A stretch of DNA of 15,400 bases from Bacteroidales bacterium UBA1208 (GTDB lineage Bacteria; Bacteroidota; Bacteroidia; Bacteroidales; P3). Under the pieces are notes generated by a model. That model ran no database searches. It saw only the letters and a list, made by a program, of their open reading frames with translations, and was not told the origin of the DNA. Of this stretch, positions 6,875 through 14,035 are shown piece after piece. The stretch covers positions 14,837 through 30,236 of the forward strand of contig DBXQ01000089.1 in assembly GCA_002309955.1 (NCBI GenBank), written 5' to 3'. Each line of letters starts with the position of its first letter. Position 1 is the first letter of the stretch. Position numbers and translations under genes: made by a program.

Positions 6875-7173
6875 AGTCTTTTTTTCGTCAAACAACTGTC
6901 GTTCCCCTTTAACTGACATTTCCTTGTTTTATTGTGCGGGGAGGGAATTATTCTCCGTTTTTACTGTCGTTCATCTTCCTTTGGCGACTTCTAAAAAGGG
7001 TGAAAAAAAATTAAAAAAGCAAAAAAATGTTTCCATGTCAAAAAAATCATATATATTTGCATTGTAAAACTAAGTACCCGATAACCCTCTAAGCAATGAT
7101 GCAAAAAATTGTGGATGAGAGTTTTAATTTATGTAAACTGACAATTTATTATTCATCAAAATCACAAACAACA
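6875..7173. other. divergent intergenic region between TPR lipoprotein and T9SS cargo genes
   Basis: This 299-nt stretch separates divergent genes. It contains the -7 box for the rightward gene (7052-7059) and A-tracts at about 7003-7047. I could not find a convincing TAnnTTTG box facing the TPR gene. The open frame from 7096 to 7173 is treated as untranslated leader. Confidence 0.6.
7052..7059 (+). promoter_or_regulatory. Bacteroidota -7 box for the T9SS cargo gene
   Basis: TATATTTG at this position matches TAnnTTTG. The matching upstream TTG/TTTG at 19-21 nt is not clear, but the sequence there is A/T-rich. The start of transcription would be near 7065, giving a leader of about 108 nt. Confidence 0.6.
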
Positions 7174-9759
7174 ATGAAAAAAACATTAATGGTTCTATCA
7201 TTTGCCCTGTGTGCTACCCTTGCTTTCGCACAGACGGCTACTCCTTATCAAGGGAGAGATGTTAAGGCCGCAGCCAAGACTGCCCAGATTCAGAGCAGCC
7301 AGAACAGCTCCATCTTCACCAAGGATGAGACAGTTATCAAAACTGTTGATTTCAGCGGTGATAACCTTGATTACACTACTGGTATTGTTACAACTGGCGT
7401 GGAAGCCCATGCCCAGAACTACAACTTCGCCACTTGGCGTCGTATTGCTAATGTCGATGATGCCACCCTCACTGCTCAGGCCGAAACTTATCCCACTCTT
7501 GTCACATGGTTCGGTGGTAACGACGGTGTTGAGGGTTTCGTTCAAACCTTCCGTAATTTGATCGACACTGCTGTCTCCTCTGGTGAGAATGGCTTCATGA
7601 TGATGTCCATGCGCGACCAGACAACTCCCATGTCCGGTAACTTCAATGCTTTCATCCGCATCAGTAACATTGATGCTACCCAAGCCGAAGTCGTTGACAT
7701 TACGTTCTATCAGTGGTATATGAAATACTACGATAATAACTATGTCGACTATTCTTTGGATGGTCAAACCTGGGTCGAAACCGAGATTAACGTCAGAGGT
7801 GTTGATGTTGATGTCAATAGCTCATTGAGAGGTTTTTGCCGTTACAGCCTCCCCATCGCTATCGCTGGCAACAACAACGTCAGTATTCGTATTCGTTGGA
7901 AATCTCTCGACGTTTCAACCCGCAACGCCTATGGTTATGTGTGGATGCTCGATGACGTTTCCCTTATCGCTGCTGAGCCCAACCGTATGAAGCAGTTAGG
8001 TACTCAGGAGTATAGCGAGGGTAACTACGGCTTGATTCCCCAGGGTTTGAAAATCAACCCCGCTTGGTATGCTCTCGTTGAGAACAACGGTGCTTATCCC
8101 CGTAACAACGTCACCGCTACCATCCATCACCTCAATGCCGCTCAGGACACCGACACCCCCGTTGCTTCCTACAACAACCAGACTGTCGCTGTTGGCGACC
8201 GTAGAGGCGTTATCGTTGACAAAGGCGGTTGGTATCTCCCCGACTCGCTGGATTACATCGGCTGGTATGGCTACACCGTCCATAACCCCAATGGTACTGG
8301 TATTGACCTGCCCACCACCACCGCTGGCGACAACTACATGTATGTCAACCTCTCCAGTGACAATGTCAACCTTGGCTATGACACCATGTACTACAACGTA
8401 ACCACCAACACCAATGGTTTCTATCGTTGGGGTCATGACAATGGTGTTCTCACCTATCTCCCCGACAACTATTGGATGTTCGGTTATGTTCAGAGCGGCC
8501 AAAACTGGTTCGTTACCGAGGATCCCGAAGAGGTTCACTTCTACAGTTCCGGTTATCAGGTTACCAGCCGTTTCACCACCGATGCTCAAGTTCCCGATGG
8601 TTGGGTAATCCGTGGTGTCGAACTCGTTGCTTCTCCTAACAACAACTACCACAACACTGGTTCCGTTATCTCTGCTGTCCTGCTTCAGGATGCTTACGAG
8701 GGCGGTTCGGTCAGTTTCCGTACCATTGTTACCGGTGCCAATGTTAAGCAAGTCTCCAGCAGTGAAGTTAACGACAGTACTATTATTGGTCGTAACTCCT
8801 ACGGCTATCGTGAACTTGGTCAGTACAACTCCATCATTATCCCCTTCCCCGAGCAGCCCGCTCTCGAACCCTACACCTCCTACCGTGTTGGTTACAGCAT
8901 CGAGGAAGACAGCTACTTTGCTCTTGCTCACGAGGCCACTGGCAGCTACCGTTTAGCTTCCCCCACCCGTCCTGAGCGTTACGACACCATCCTCTACTTC
9001 GCCAACAACGAAGCTACCGCCAAGTATGCCAACTACCATATCCCCAACGATTATCAGAACTTCGTTCTGGATCCCGGTTCTGGTAGAGACGACTACAGCA
9101 CCTTCGCTTGGCATTTCGTTACATTCAATCCTATGATCCGTCTCCTTGTCGGTCCTGCTCAGGCTGTCAACCGCGTTCACATCAATGTTGAGTGCGACAG
9201 CACCGAGTATGGTAGCGCTGTCTATGCTGGCGAAGAAGTCTGTGGCGTGGAGCTGAATCCTGCCGAAGGTTCTTCTGTCACCATCAACGGTGTCGGTGCC
9301 AACGGTTGCAGTGTTGCCCATTGCTATGTCGACGGTGTCGAAGTTGAGCCTTGGGATGCTGAAGAGGAAATCGGTGACCCCGCTCTCCGTGTTTATTATG
9401 ATGAGCAGGAGAATTCCTACACCTATGCTTACACCTTCAGCAACCTTTCCGAAGACCACACCATTAAGTTTGTCTTCACCGAAATCCGTGGAGGTATCGG
9501 TATCGATCCTATTGCCGACAATGTCAAGATGTCCCTCCAGCCCAATCCTGCCACCTCTCAGGTCCGCCTGTCTCTCGAAGGTGTCAACGGTATGGTCAAC
9601 TGCGCTCTCATCGACATGAGCGGCCGTGTTGTTTACAACCAGAACATCAATGCTGAGAACAGCAATGTTATCAACCTCAGCAGCCTCGCCAAGGGTGCTT
9701 ACTTTGTCCGTATCACCAACGAACAGTTCACCAAAGTCGAGAAACTGATTGTTCGCTAA
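7174..9759 (+). CDS. T9SS cargo protein with choice-of-anchor-J-like domain and type A sorting domain
   Basis: The start at 7174 gives a good signal peptide, MKKTLMVLSFALCATLAFA, cleaved before Q20. The in-frame ATG at 7096 would place 26 residues before it and is rejected. The 861-residue protein has three recognisable parts. First is a jelly-roll-like domain at about 55-267 with FATWRRI, VDYSLDGQTW and YVWMLDDVSLIA, like the choice-of-anchor J (cleaved adhesin) domains of Bacteroidota. Second is a long unassigned middle, then a cysteine-containing beta region near 690-770 ending in LSEDHTIKFVFTE. Third is a C-terminal type A sorting domain (about 782-861) with LQPNPATSQVRLSL, DMSGRVVY and LAKGAYFVRI. 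The sorting domain directs outer-membrane translocation by the type IX system and surface anchoring or release. Its function is unknown, but adhesion or glycan binding is plausible. Codon use is visibly more restricted than in neighbours (CGT, GGT, GTT, AAC, TAC dominate), which suggests high expression. Confidence 0.85.
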   Translation: MKKTLMVLSFALCATLAFAQTATPYQGRDVKAAAKTAQIQSSQNSSIFTKDETVIKTVDFSGDNLDYTTGIVTTGVEAHAQNYNFATWRRIANVDDATLTAQAETYPTLVTWFGGNDGVEGFVQTFRNLIDTAVSSGENGFMMMSMRDQTTPMSGNFNAFIRISNIDATQAEVVDITFYQWYMKYYDNNYVDYSLDGQTWVETEINVRGVDVDVNSSLRGFCRYSLPIAIAGNNNVSIRIRWKSLDVSTRNAYGYVWMLDDVSLIAAEPNRMKQLGTQEYSEGNYGLIPQGLKINPAWYALVENNGAYPRNNVTATIHHLNAAQDTDTPVASYNNQTVAVGDRRGVIVDKGGWYLPDSLDYIGWYGYTVHNPNGTGIDLPTTTAGDNYMYVNLSSDNVNLGYDTMYYNVTTNTNGFYRWGHDNGVLTYLPDNYWMFGYVQSGQNWFVTEDPEEVHFYSSGYQVTSRFTTDAQVPDGWVIRGVELVASPNNNYHNTGSVISAVLLQDAYEGGSVSFRTIVTGANVKQVSSSEVNDSTIIGRNSYGYRELGQYNSIIIPFPEQPALEPYTSYRVGYSIEEDSYFALAHEATGSYRLASPTRPERYDTILYFANNEATAKYANYHIPNDYQNFVLDPGSGRDDYSTFAWHFVTFNPMIRLLVGPAQAVNRVHINVECDSTEYGSAVYAGEEVCGVELNPAEGSSVTINGVGANGCSVAHCYVDGVEVEPWDAEEEIGDPALRVYYDEQENSYTYAYTFSNLSEDHTIKFVFTEIRGGIGIDPIADNVKMSLQPNPATSQVRLSLEGVNGMVNCALIDMSGRVVYNQNINAENSNVINLSSLAKGAYFVRITNEQFTKVEKLIVR

Positions 9760-9788
9760 GTTATAAACTTCGAATAGTTTCAACCTTT

Positions 9789-9824
9789 AGGGCGGAATGC
9801 TTCGGCACTCCGCCCTTTCTTTTT
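9789..9824 (+). terminator. rho-independent terminator of the T9SS cargo gene
   Basis: AGGGCGGA (9789-9796) pairs with TCCGCCCT (9809-9816). After one mismatch the stem continues as TGC/GCA closed by a TTCG tetraloop (9801-9804). A T-rich tail follows (9816-9824). It begins 30 nt after the stop at 9759. Confidence 0.92.
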
Positions 9825-10153
9825 GCCTTTTTCTCTCCGTTGTCCTGACGTGGCCGTTCGTGTGCCTCTCCTTTTCCGTTCCGCTCACCTACCCCCCGTC
9901 CATCCACCGTCATCTTCATCTCGTCCATAGCACCACCTTCGCTCGTTGTCCCTCAGTTCTCCCATCGTTCTCCCATCGTTCTCCCATTATTAAAGGATAA
10001 ATGAAGGTATAACTGTAGTCTATTGTTACGGTATCAAGTGGCTCGAAAACTTATTTGAAAGAAGCGTGGGATTATGCCGGAAAGAGGCGGGCTGAATGGT
10101 AGGGACGGGGTTGGTATTCAGTGCTATTGTCCAAGAACAGCATTATAAAAAAG
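9825..10153. other. convergent intergenic region, no gene seen
   Basis: Between the two facing terminators there is no credible gene. The left half (about 9825-9990) is strongly pyrimidine-rich on the plus strand and holds an 11-bp tandem repeat. The right half (about 10040-10110) is purine-rich. Short open frames here have no recognisable protein content. It may be a remnant or a dispersed non-coding repeat. Confidence 0.5.
9945..9988. repeat. short tandem repeat, 11-bp unit
   Basis: The unit GTTCTCCCATC occurs at 9956-9966 and 9967-9977, and as GTTCTCCCATT at 9978-9988. A degraded copy (GTTGTCCCTCA, 7 of 11 matching) precedes at 9945-9955. There are no spacers, so this is not a CRISPR array. 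On the minus strand it reads as repeated ATGGGAGAACG. Confidence 0.85.
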
Positions 10154-10189
10154 AACGGCCATCGGCATGTGGGGCTGCCGATGGCCGTT
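10154..10189 (-). terminator. rho-independent terminator after yicC
   Basis: AACGGCCATCGGCA (10154-10167) pairs perfectly over 14 bp with TGCCGATGGCCGTT (10176-10189), leaving an 8-nt loop. On the minus strand the stem is followed by a T6 tract after one C (10147-10152 on the plus strand). It lies 17 nt past the yicC stop and closes the leftward transcript. Confidence 0.95.
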
Positions 10190-10206
10190 AAGCGGTTGCA
10201 GAGGCG

Positions 10207-11070
10207 TTAAAGTATGTTGCCCAGTTGTTCTTTTATCTTTTCCAGTTCGTCTTTCATTTCCACTACGAGTTTCTGTATTTCGACGTGGTTGGCTTTGGAG
10301 CCTGTGGTGTTGATTTCCCGTCCCATTTCCTGTGCCACGAATGCAAGCTTTTTGCCGCTGTCTTCTTCGTTGTTCATAGTGTGGCGGAAATAGTCGATGT
10401 GTTTGGCCAAGCGTATTTTCTCTTCGGTGATGTCGAGTTTTTCGAGGTAGTAGATGAGTTCTTGCTCGAATCGGTTTTGGTCGATTTCTTTGATGGCGGC
10501 GTCGGCAAAGTATCGTTGGATACGTTCTTTTGCGGTTTCGATGCGTTGCGGTTCGTATTGCGGGATGGCTTGCAGTTTCTGCTCGATGAGGTTGATGTGT
10601 TTTTCGAAGTCGGTTTTTAGTATTTCGCCTTCCTGTTTGCGGAAGTTGTCGACTTCGACGACGGTTTGGCTGATGGTGTCGGCGATGGTCGTCCAGTCGG
10701 TGTCGGTCAGTTCGTCGGTATCGGCTGTTGCCCACACGTCGGGCATAGCGAGGATGGTGCCGAGGAGGTCGGTGTCGGGTTGCCCAAGGTTGTGGGCAAG
10801 GTGTTTCAGTTCGCGGTATCGTTGTGCTATCAGTTCGTTGTTGGCGTGGGCGGCAGAGACGGTGCCGGATTCCTCGGTGATGATGATGTCGGTTTTGCCG
10901 CGTTGCAGCGGGGTGAGGAGTGCCCGTATTTCCAGTTCTTTGGTGCGGAGCAGGGCGGGTATTTTGGTGTTGATGTCGAGGGTTTTGCTGTTGAGTGTTT
11001 TAATCTCGACGGTGATTTTGCGGTTGGCGACGGCGCATTGGCGTTTGGCAAAGCCTGTCATGGATTTCAT
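10207..11070 (-). CDS. yicC: YicC/YloC family endoribonuclease
   Basis: YicC-family proteins are metal-dependent RNA endonucleases reported to act in mRNA and small-RNA turnover. The 287-residue product has the usual length. It has the family start MKSMTGFAK, the NSKTLDINTKIP segment (27-38) that follows VEIKTL, FRKQEGEIL (143-151), the D-I-T-E-E-K-I-R-L..H...F block (213-229) and the C-terminal signature GREINTTGSKAN (250-261). It ends in a charged helix, VEMKDELEKIKEQL, which probably forms a coiled coil. No signal peptide is present, so it is cytoplasmic. The ATG at 11070 lies 23 nt after the apbE stop, so the two genes are likely on one transcript that ends at the terminator at 10154-10189. 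In many bacteria yicC is followed by gmk, which is not the case here. Confidence 0.95.
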   Translation of the reverse strand: MKSMTGFAKRQCAVANRKITVEIKTLNSKTLDINTKIPALLRTKELEIRALLTPLQRGKTDIIITEESGTVSAAHANNELIAQRYRELKHLAHNLGQPDTDLLGTILAMPDVWATADTDELTDTDWTTIADTISQTVVEVDNFRKQEGEILKTDFEKHINLIEQKLQAIPQYEPQRIETAKERIQRYFADAAIKEIDQNRFEQELIYYLEKLDITEEKIRLAKHIDYFRHTMNNEEDSGKKLAFVAQEMGREINTTGSKANHVEIQKLVVEMKDELEKIKEQLGNIL

Positions 11071-11093
11071 AGGCTGTTATGTTTTTGGGTGTA

Positions 11094-12119
11094 TTATTCT
11101 ATAATCATTTTTTGGAAGGAGGGTGTGGCGTAGGTGCGGTATTGTCCGTTTTCATGGTAGATGAAAAAGGCGGCTTGTATGTCGGGGTTGTCGGGGTGGG
11201 CGTTGATGAATTGGAGTGATTTGTCAAGACCCATGACCATGAACGAGGTTGCCATGGCATCGGCATACCAGGATTGGCTGCTGACAACGGATACGCTGAG
11301 GAGCGTGTGGTTGACGGGATGGCCGGTGGCGGGGTCGATGGTGTGGGAGTAGCGAGTGCCGTTTTTTTCGTAGTATTTACGGTAGTTGCCGGAGGTTACT
11401 ACGGATTGGTTGTGGAGGGCGATGGCGGTTTCGATTTCCTGGCTGCTGTATTTGTTTTGTGCAGGGCGTTCAATGCCCACGGTCCAGAGGGTGCCGTCGT
11501 GTTTGGAGCCTTTGGCTATGACTTCGCCGCCTACGTCGATGAGGTGGTTGTGTATGCCGAGGCTGTCGAAGAGGTTGCTGAGCATGTCGACGGTGTAGCC
11601 TTGGGCAATAGCGTTGAAGTCGAACTCAATGGGGGTGAGCCTCCTCAGTGTGTAGTATTGGGTGCCGGATTGGATGGTGCTGTCGGCGATGAGGTAAGCT
11701 TCGGGTTGCAGGAATGCCATGAGCGAGTCGATTTGGCGGGGTTGGATGTCGGCTCGTTTTTTAAATCCGAAGCCATAGAGTGAGACGAGGGCACCGATGC
11801 GGCAGTCGAAGGCTCCATGGGTGTATTGGCGGATGGAACGCGATTTGGACAGGAGGTCGTGAAAGAGGGGGGTGATGAGGGAGTCTTGCCCGTTGTTGAT
11901 GCGGCGGATGAGTGAGTTGTCGTTCCAAAGGGAGACGGTACAGTCTATCAGGTTGAGTACGGAGTCGATTTGGGGCTGCAGGTTGCGTTGAAGGCTGTCG
12001 TAGTAGATGATGCTGTAGTATGTGCCTTGGGTTTCGCCTTGCAGTTTTACGGGGGTGTCGGGGTGTTGGCAGGCATTGAGCAACAGGAGGAGTGTGAGCA
12101 GGAGTGCGGGATGTTTCAT
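11094..12119 (-). CDS. apbE: FAD:protein FMN transferase (ApbE lipoprotein)
   Basis: ApbE covalently attaches FMN, taken from FAD, to threonine residues of target proteins such as subunits of the Nqr and Rnf electron-transport complexes. It acts on the outer side of the inner membrane or in the periplasm. With the start at 12119 the protein has 341 residues and a lipoprotein signal, MKHPALLLTLLLLLNA, with cysteine 17. Family motifs are present: ETQGTYYSI (29-37), FDFNAIAQGYTVD (166-178), LIDVGGEVIAKG (193-204), SGNYRKYY (243-250), HTIDPATGHPV (259-269) and the metal-binding ADAMATS (286-292). An alternative ATG at 12191 overlaps the upstream stop (TAATG) but would read through the terminator hairpin and bury the lipobox, so it is less likely. 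No flavinylation substrate gene lies in the window. yicC follows 23 nt downstream. Confidence 0.93.
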   Translation of the reverse strand: MKHPALLLTLLLLLNACQHPDTPVKLQGETQGTYYSIIYYDSLQRNLQPQIDSVLNLIDCTVSLWNDNSLIRRINNGQDSLITPLFHDLLSKSRSIRQYTHGAFDCRIGALVSLYGFGFKKRADIQPRQIDSLMAFLQPEAYLIADSTIQSGTQYYTLRRLTPIEFDFNAIAQGYTVDMLSNLFDSLGIHNHLIDVGGEVIAKGSKHDGTLWTVGIERPAQNKYSSQEIETAIALHNQSVVTSGNYRKYYEKNGTRYSHTIDPATGHPVNHTLLSVSVVSSQSWYADAMATSFMVMGLDKSLQFINAHPDNPDIQAAFFIYHENGQYRTYATPSFQKMIIE

Positions 12120-12134
12120 GCAAGGGCGGTTTAA

Positions 12135-12172
12135 GAAAAAAAGCGTCCGGCACCCGAGTGCAGGACGCTTTT
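12135..12172 (-). terminator. strong hairpin terminator/attenuator between T9SS repeat protein gene and apbE
   Basis: AAAAGCGTCC (12139-12148) pairs with GGACGCTTTT (12163-12172). After a G-A mismatch the stem continues as GCAC (12150-12153) with GTGC (12158-12161) and a 4-nt loop. On the minus strand the hairpin runs into T7 (12135-12141). It lies about 20 nt past the stop at 12191 and only 15 nt before the apbE ATG. Confidence 0.9.
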
Positions 12173-12190
12173 GGGTTGATGAGGGTTCCA

Positions 12191-13864
12191 TTATTTGGTG
12201 ATAATGAATTTGCGGATTACGGTTTCACCGTTCTGGAGGGTGAGGCGCATGGTATAGTTGCCTTTGGGGAGGTTGGTGAGGTCCATGACGGTTTTGTTGC
12301 CCAGGTTGGTGTTGACGAGAATCTGCTGACCAAGGGTGTTGTAGATGGACACTTGGTTGATGTTTTCAGCGCTTTCGATGTTGAGCTGGCCAACGGTGGG
12401 ATTGGGATAGAGGAAGATGTTGGCGGTTTCGGCACCGTTGATGCCTACGAATGTGACAATGGTAATCCAGCTGGTGTCGTGGCAGGCGAAGTTGTTGGCA
12501 GGGTAGTTGAAGGTGGCTTCGAGTGTGACGTCGATGTTGCCTTGGACGTTGGGGATACGGAGTGTATCAGCGGTTGAAGTCTGGTTGCCATAGGTCCATT
12601 TGTAGGAAGCGCCTTCGGAGCAGGTGGGATAGAGCTCTGCGGTCTCGCCGGCGTTGAGGTGCCAGTTACCGTTGATGGCGGTGATGACGGGTGATTTCTT
12701 GATGGTAAGGTTGAGGACTTTCAAGCTGTCGCAGCCGAAAGTGTCGACGGCGAAGGGATAGTTGGGGAATGATTCGGGAGTGTTGTAGTAGGTAGCACCG
12801 TTGAGTTCCCAGACATATTTGTCGCATGCATTGACCTGGACGGTGTCGCGACCGGATTTATGGATGGTGACGTGGACGTGGATGGTGCTGTCGTAGCATC
12901 TGGCCCATCTACGGTCGACAAGAGTGGTGTCGAATTCAGTGTCTTCGGTGAAACGTTTGGTGACGGCACCTGTGATGGAACTGATGGTGAAAAGAATGCT
13001 GTTGCAGCCTTCGAGCACGTGGTCGGATTCGGGGGTGCGGGGAGTTTTGATGTTAAGGGTGATGGGGCGGTAGGTGACGCAGTTGTTAGCGGTGTTGGTG
13101 TCGAGGACGCTGTAGACACCCGATTCGGTGTAAGTGGTGCCTCTCCATGTCTTGGCAGCGCAGGCGGAGTCGTAGATCATGTTGGCGGTGTCTACGAAGA
13201 TGGTAAGGTTGAGTTGGTGGATGGTGTCGCAGCCGCTGACGGTGTCTACATAATGATGGGTGTAGTTGCCGGAGGTGGTGAGAACGGTATCGTACCAATG
13301 ATAGTCACCGCAGTTTCTGACGGTGGCGTCGGCATAGATGGTGGAGACGATGTTAAGATTCAACTGGTTGATATGTGTGCAGTTGTCAGAGATAATGGTG
13401 TCTTTGTAGATGCCGGACTCGGTGATGGTGTCGCCATTCCAGATGTACTGGCCACAGGTGTTGATGGTTTGGACATCGGTCTCGGTGGTGGCGAGGGTCA
13501 GCATCAGGTTGAAGATGCTGTCGCACTCACCGGAGCCAACAACGGCGTAGGCGGTGTCGCTGTACATGCCGGATAAGGTGTAGGTTTCACCACGCCAGTC
13601 GTAGGTGCAACGGGTACCGATGATGGTTTGGTTAGATACATAGGGAGTGTTGACAGTCAGGTTGAGGACGTAAAGGGTATCGTCGTTGGGACTGATGTAA
13701 TAGGCAACGGTGTCGTTTGTGTATGTTTGACCGTTGGCAGTCCAGGTGAAAGACCCACAGGCGGTGGAATTGGAGGTGATAATGGTGCGTTGTGTGTTGA
13801 CTTGGGCAAAGGCCAAAGGCATGATAGCAACGGCCAATAACAGACTTAATAATGCTTTTTTCAT
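12191..13864 (-). CDS. T9SS cargo protein with seven cysteine repeats and type A sorting domain
   Basis: The 557-residue product begins with a signal peptide, MKKALLSLLLAVAIMPLAFA, cut before Q21. Residues 22-389 consist of seven tandem repeats of about 50 residues. Each begins near a cysteine followed by an aromatic-W pattern (C-G-x-[YF]-x-W), then T-x-S-G-x-Y, and ends in a second cysteine in a G-C-D-[ST]-[IL]...LNLT strand. First cysteines are at 36, 86, 137, 185, 235, 287 and 347; second ones are at 114, 162, 212, 262, 323 and 378. A PKD/Ig-like stretch (about 390-475) has two more cysteines (415, 461). The type A sorting domain at 477-557 (IFLYPNPTVGQLNI, YNTLGQQI, LPKGNYTMRL) sends it through the type IX system. 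Exact function is unknown; a disulfide-stabilised stalk or adhesin is plausible. A -7 box lies about 93 nt upstream of the ATG and a strong terminator lies downstream. Confidence 0.85.
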   Translation of the reverse strand: MKKALLSLLLAVAIMPLAFAQVNTQRTIITSNSTACGSFTWTANGQTYTNDTVAYYISPNDDTLYVLNLTVNTPYVSNQTIIGTRCTYDWRGETYTLSGMYSDTAYAVVGSGECDSIFNLMLTLATTETDVQTINTCGQYIWNGDTITESGIYKDTIISDNCTHINQLNLNIVSTIYADATVRNCGDYHWYDTVLTTSGNYTHHYVDTVSGCDTIHQLNLTIFVDTANMIYDSACAAKTWRGTTYTESGVYSVLDTNTANNCVTYRPITLNIKTPRTPESDHVLEGCNSILFTISSITGAVTKRFTEDTEFDTTLVDRRWARCYDSTIHVHVTIHKSGRDTVQVNACDKYVWELNGATYYNTPESFPNYPFAVDTFGCDSLKVLNLTIKKSPVITAINGNWHLNAGETAELYPTCSEGASYKWTYGNQTSTADTLRIPNVQGNIDVTLEATFNYPANNFACHDTSWITIVTFVGINGAETANIFLYPNPTVGQLNIESAENINQVSIYNTLGQQILVNTNLGNKTVMDLTNLPKGNYTMRLTLQNGETVIRKFIITK

Positions 13865-13956
13865 CGTGTGAAAATTTATTAGTTTATCCTTTATTTATTT
13901 ATTATCAATATATTAATGTTGGTGTTCCAAAATGCGGTTTGCAGTGAAACAACATG

Positions 13957-13964
13957 CAAAGATA
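13957..13964 (-). promoter_or_regulatory. Bacteroidota -7 box for the cysteine-repeat T9SS gene
   Basis: On the minus strand this reads TATCTTTG, matching TAnnTTTG. The upstream A/T tracts lack a clear TTTG at 19 nt. Transcription would start near 13950, leaving about 86 nt of leader before the ATG at 13864. It lies between rlmD and this gene, which share direction, and indicates separate transcription. Confidence 0.6.
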
Positions 13965-14035
13965 ATATTTTTTTTTGAAATGGAGATATTTTTTTTATAA
14001 ATAAAGTATTTTTGGAGATTGGAGGTGGGTGTGGG

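Noticed and set aside
6875..6919. Upstream ATG at 6919 as start of the TPR lipoprotein
   Set aside because: It would put charged residues before a well-formed lipoprotein signal peptide.
7096..7173. Upstream ATG at 7096 as start of the T9SS cargo gene
   Set aside because: The signal peptide begins at the ATG at 7174; the extra 26 residues are not signal-like.
7996..8931. 311-codon open frame on the minus strand inside the T9SS cargo gene
   Set aside because: Low-complexity V/T/G-rich product with no motif. It arises from the biased codons of the real gene on the other strand.
8953..9783. 276-codon open frame on the minus strand over the 3' end of the T9SS cargo gene
   Set aside because: Shadow of the plus-strand gene: same codon-bias artefact, and no recognisable domain.
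9945..9988. CRISPR array
   Set aside because: Repeat units are 11 bp and directly adjacent with no spacers, and no cas genes are nearby.
9797..10000. 67-codon plus-strand frame after the T9SS cargo gene
   Set aside because: It starts inside the terminator hairpin and runs through the 11-bp repeats; composition only.
10454..11104. 216-codon plus-strand frame opposite yicC
   Set aside because: yicC is unmistakable on the other strand; the antisense product is serine/valine-rich with no family features.
12860..13576. 238-codon glycine/valine/aspartate-rich plus-strand frame
   Set aside because: Antisense reflection of the T-, N- and D-rich cysteine repeats; no start context or motif.
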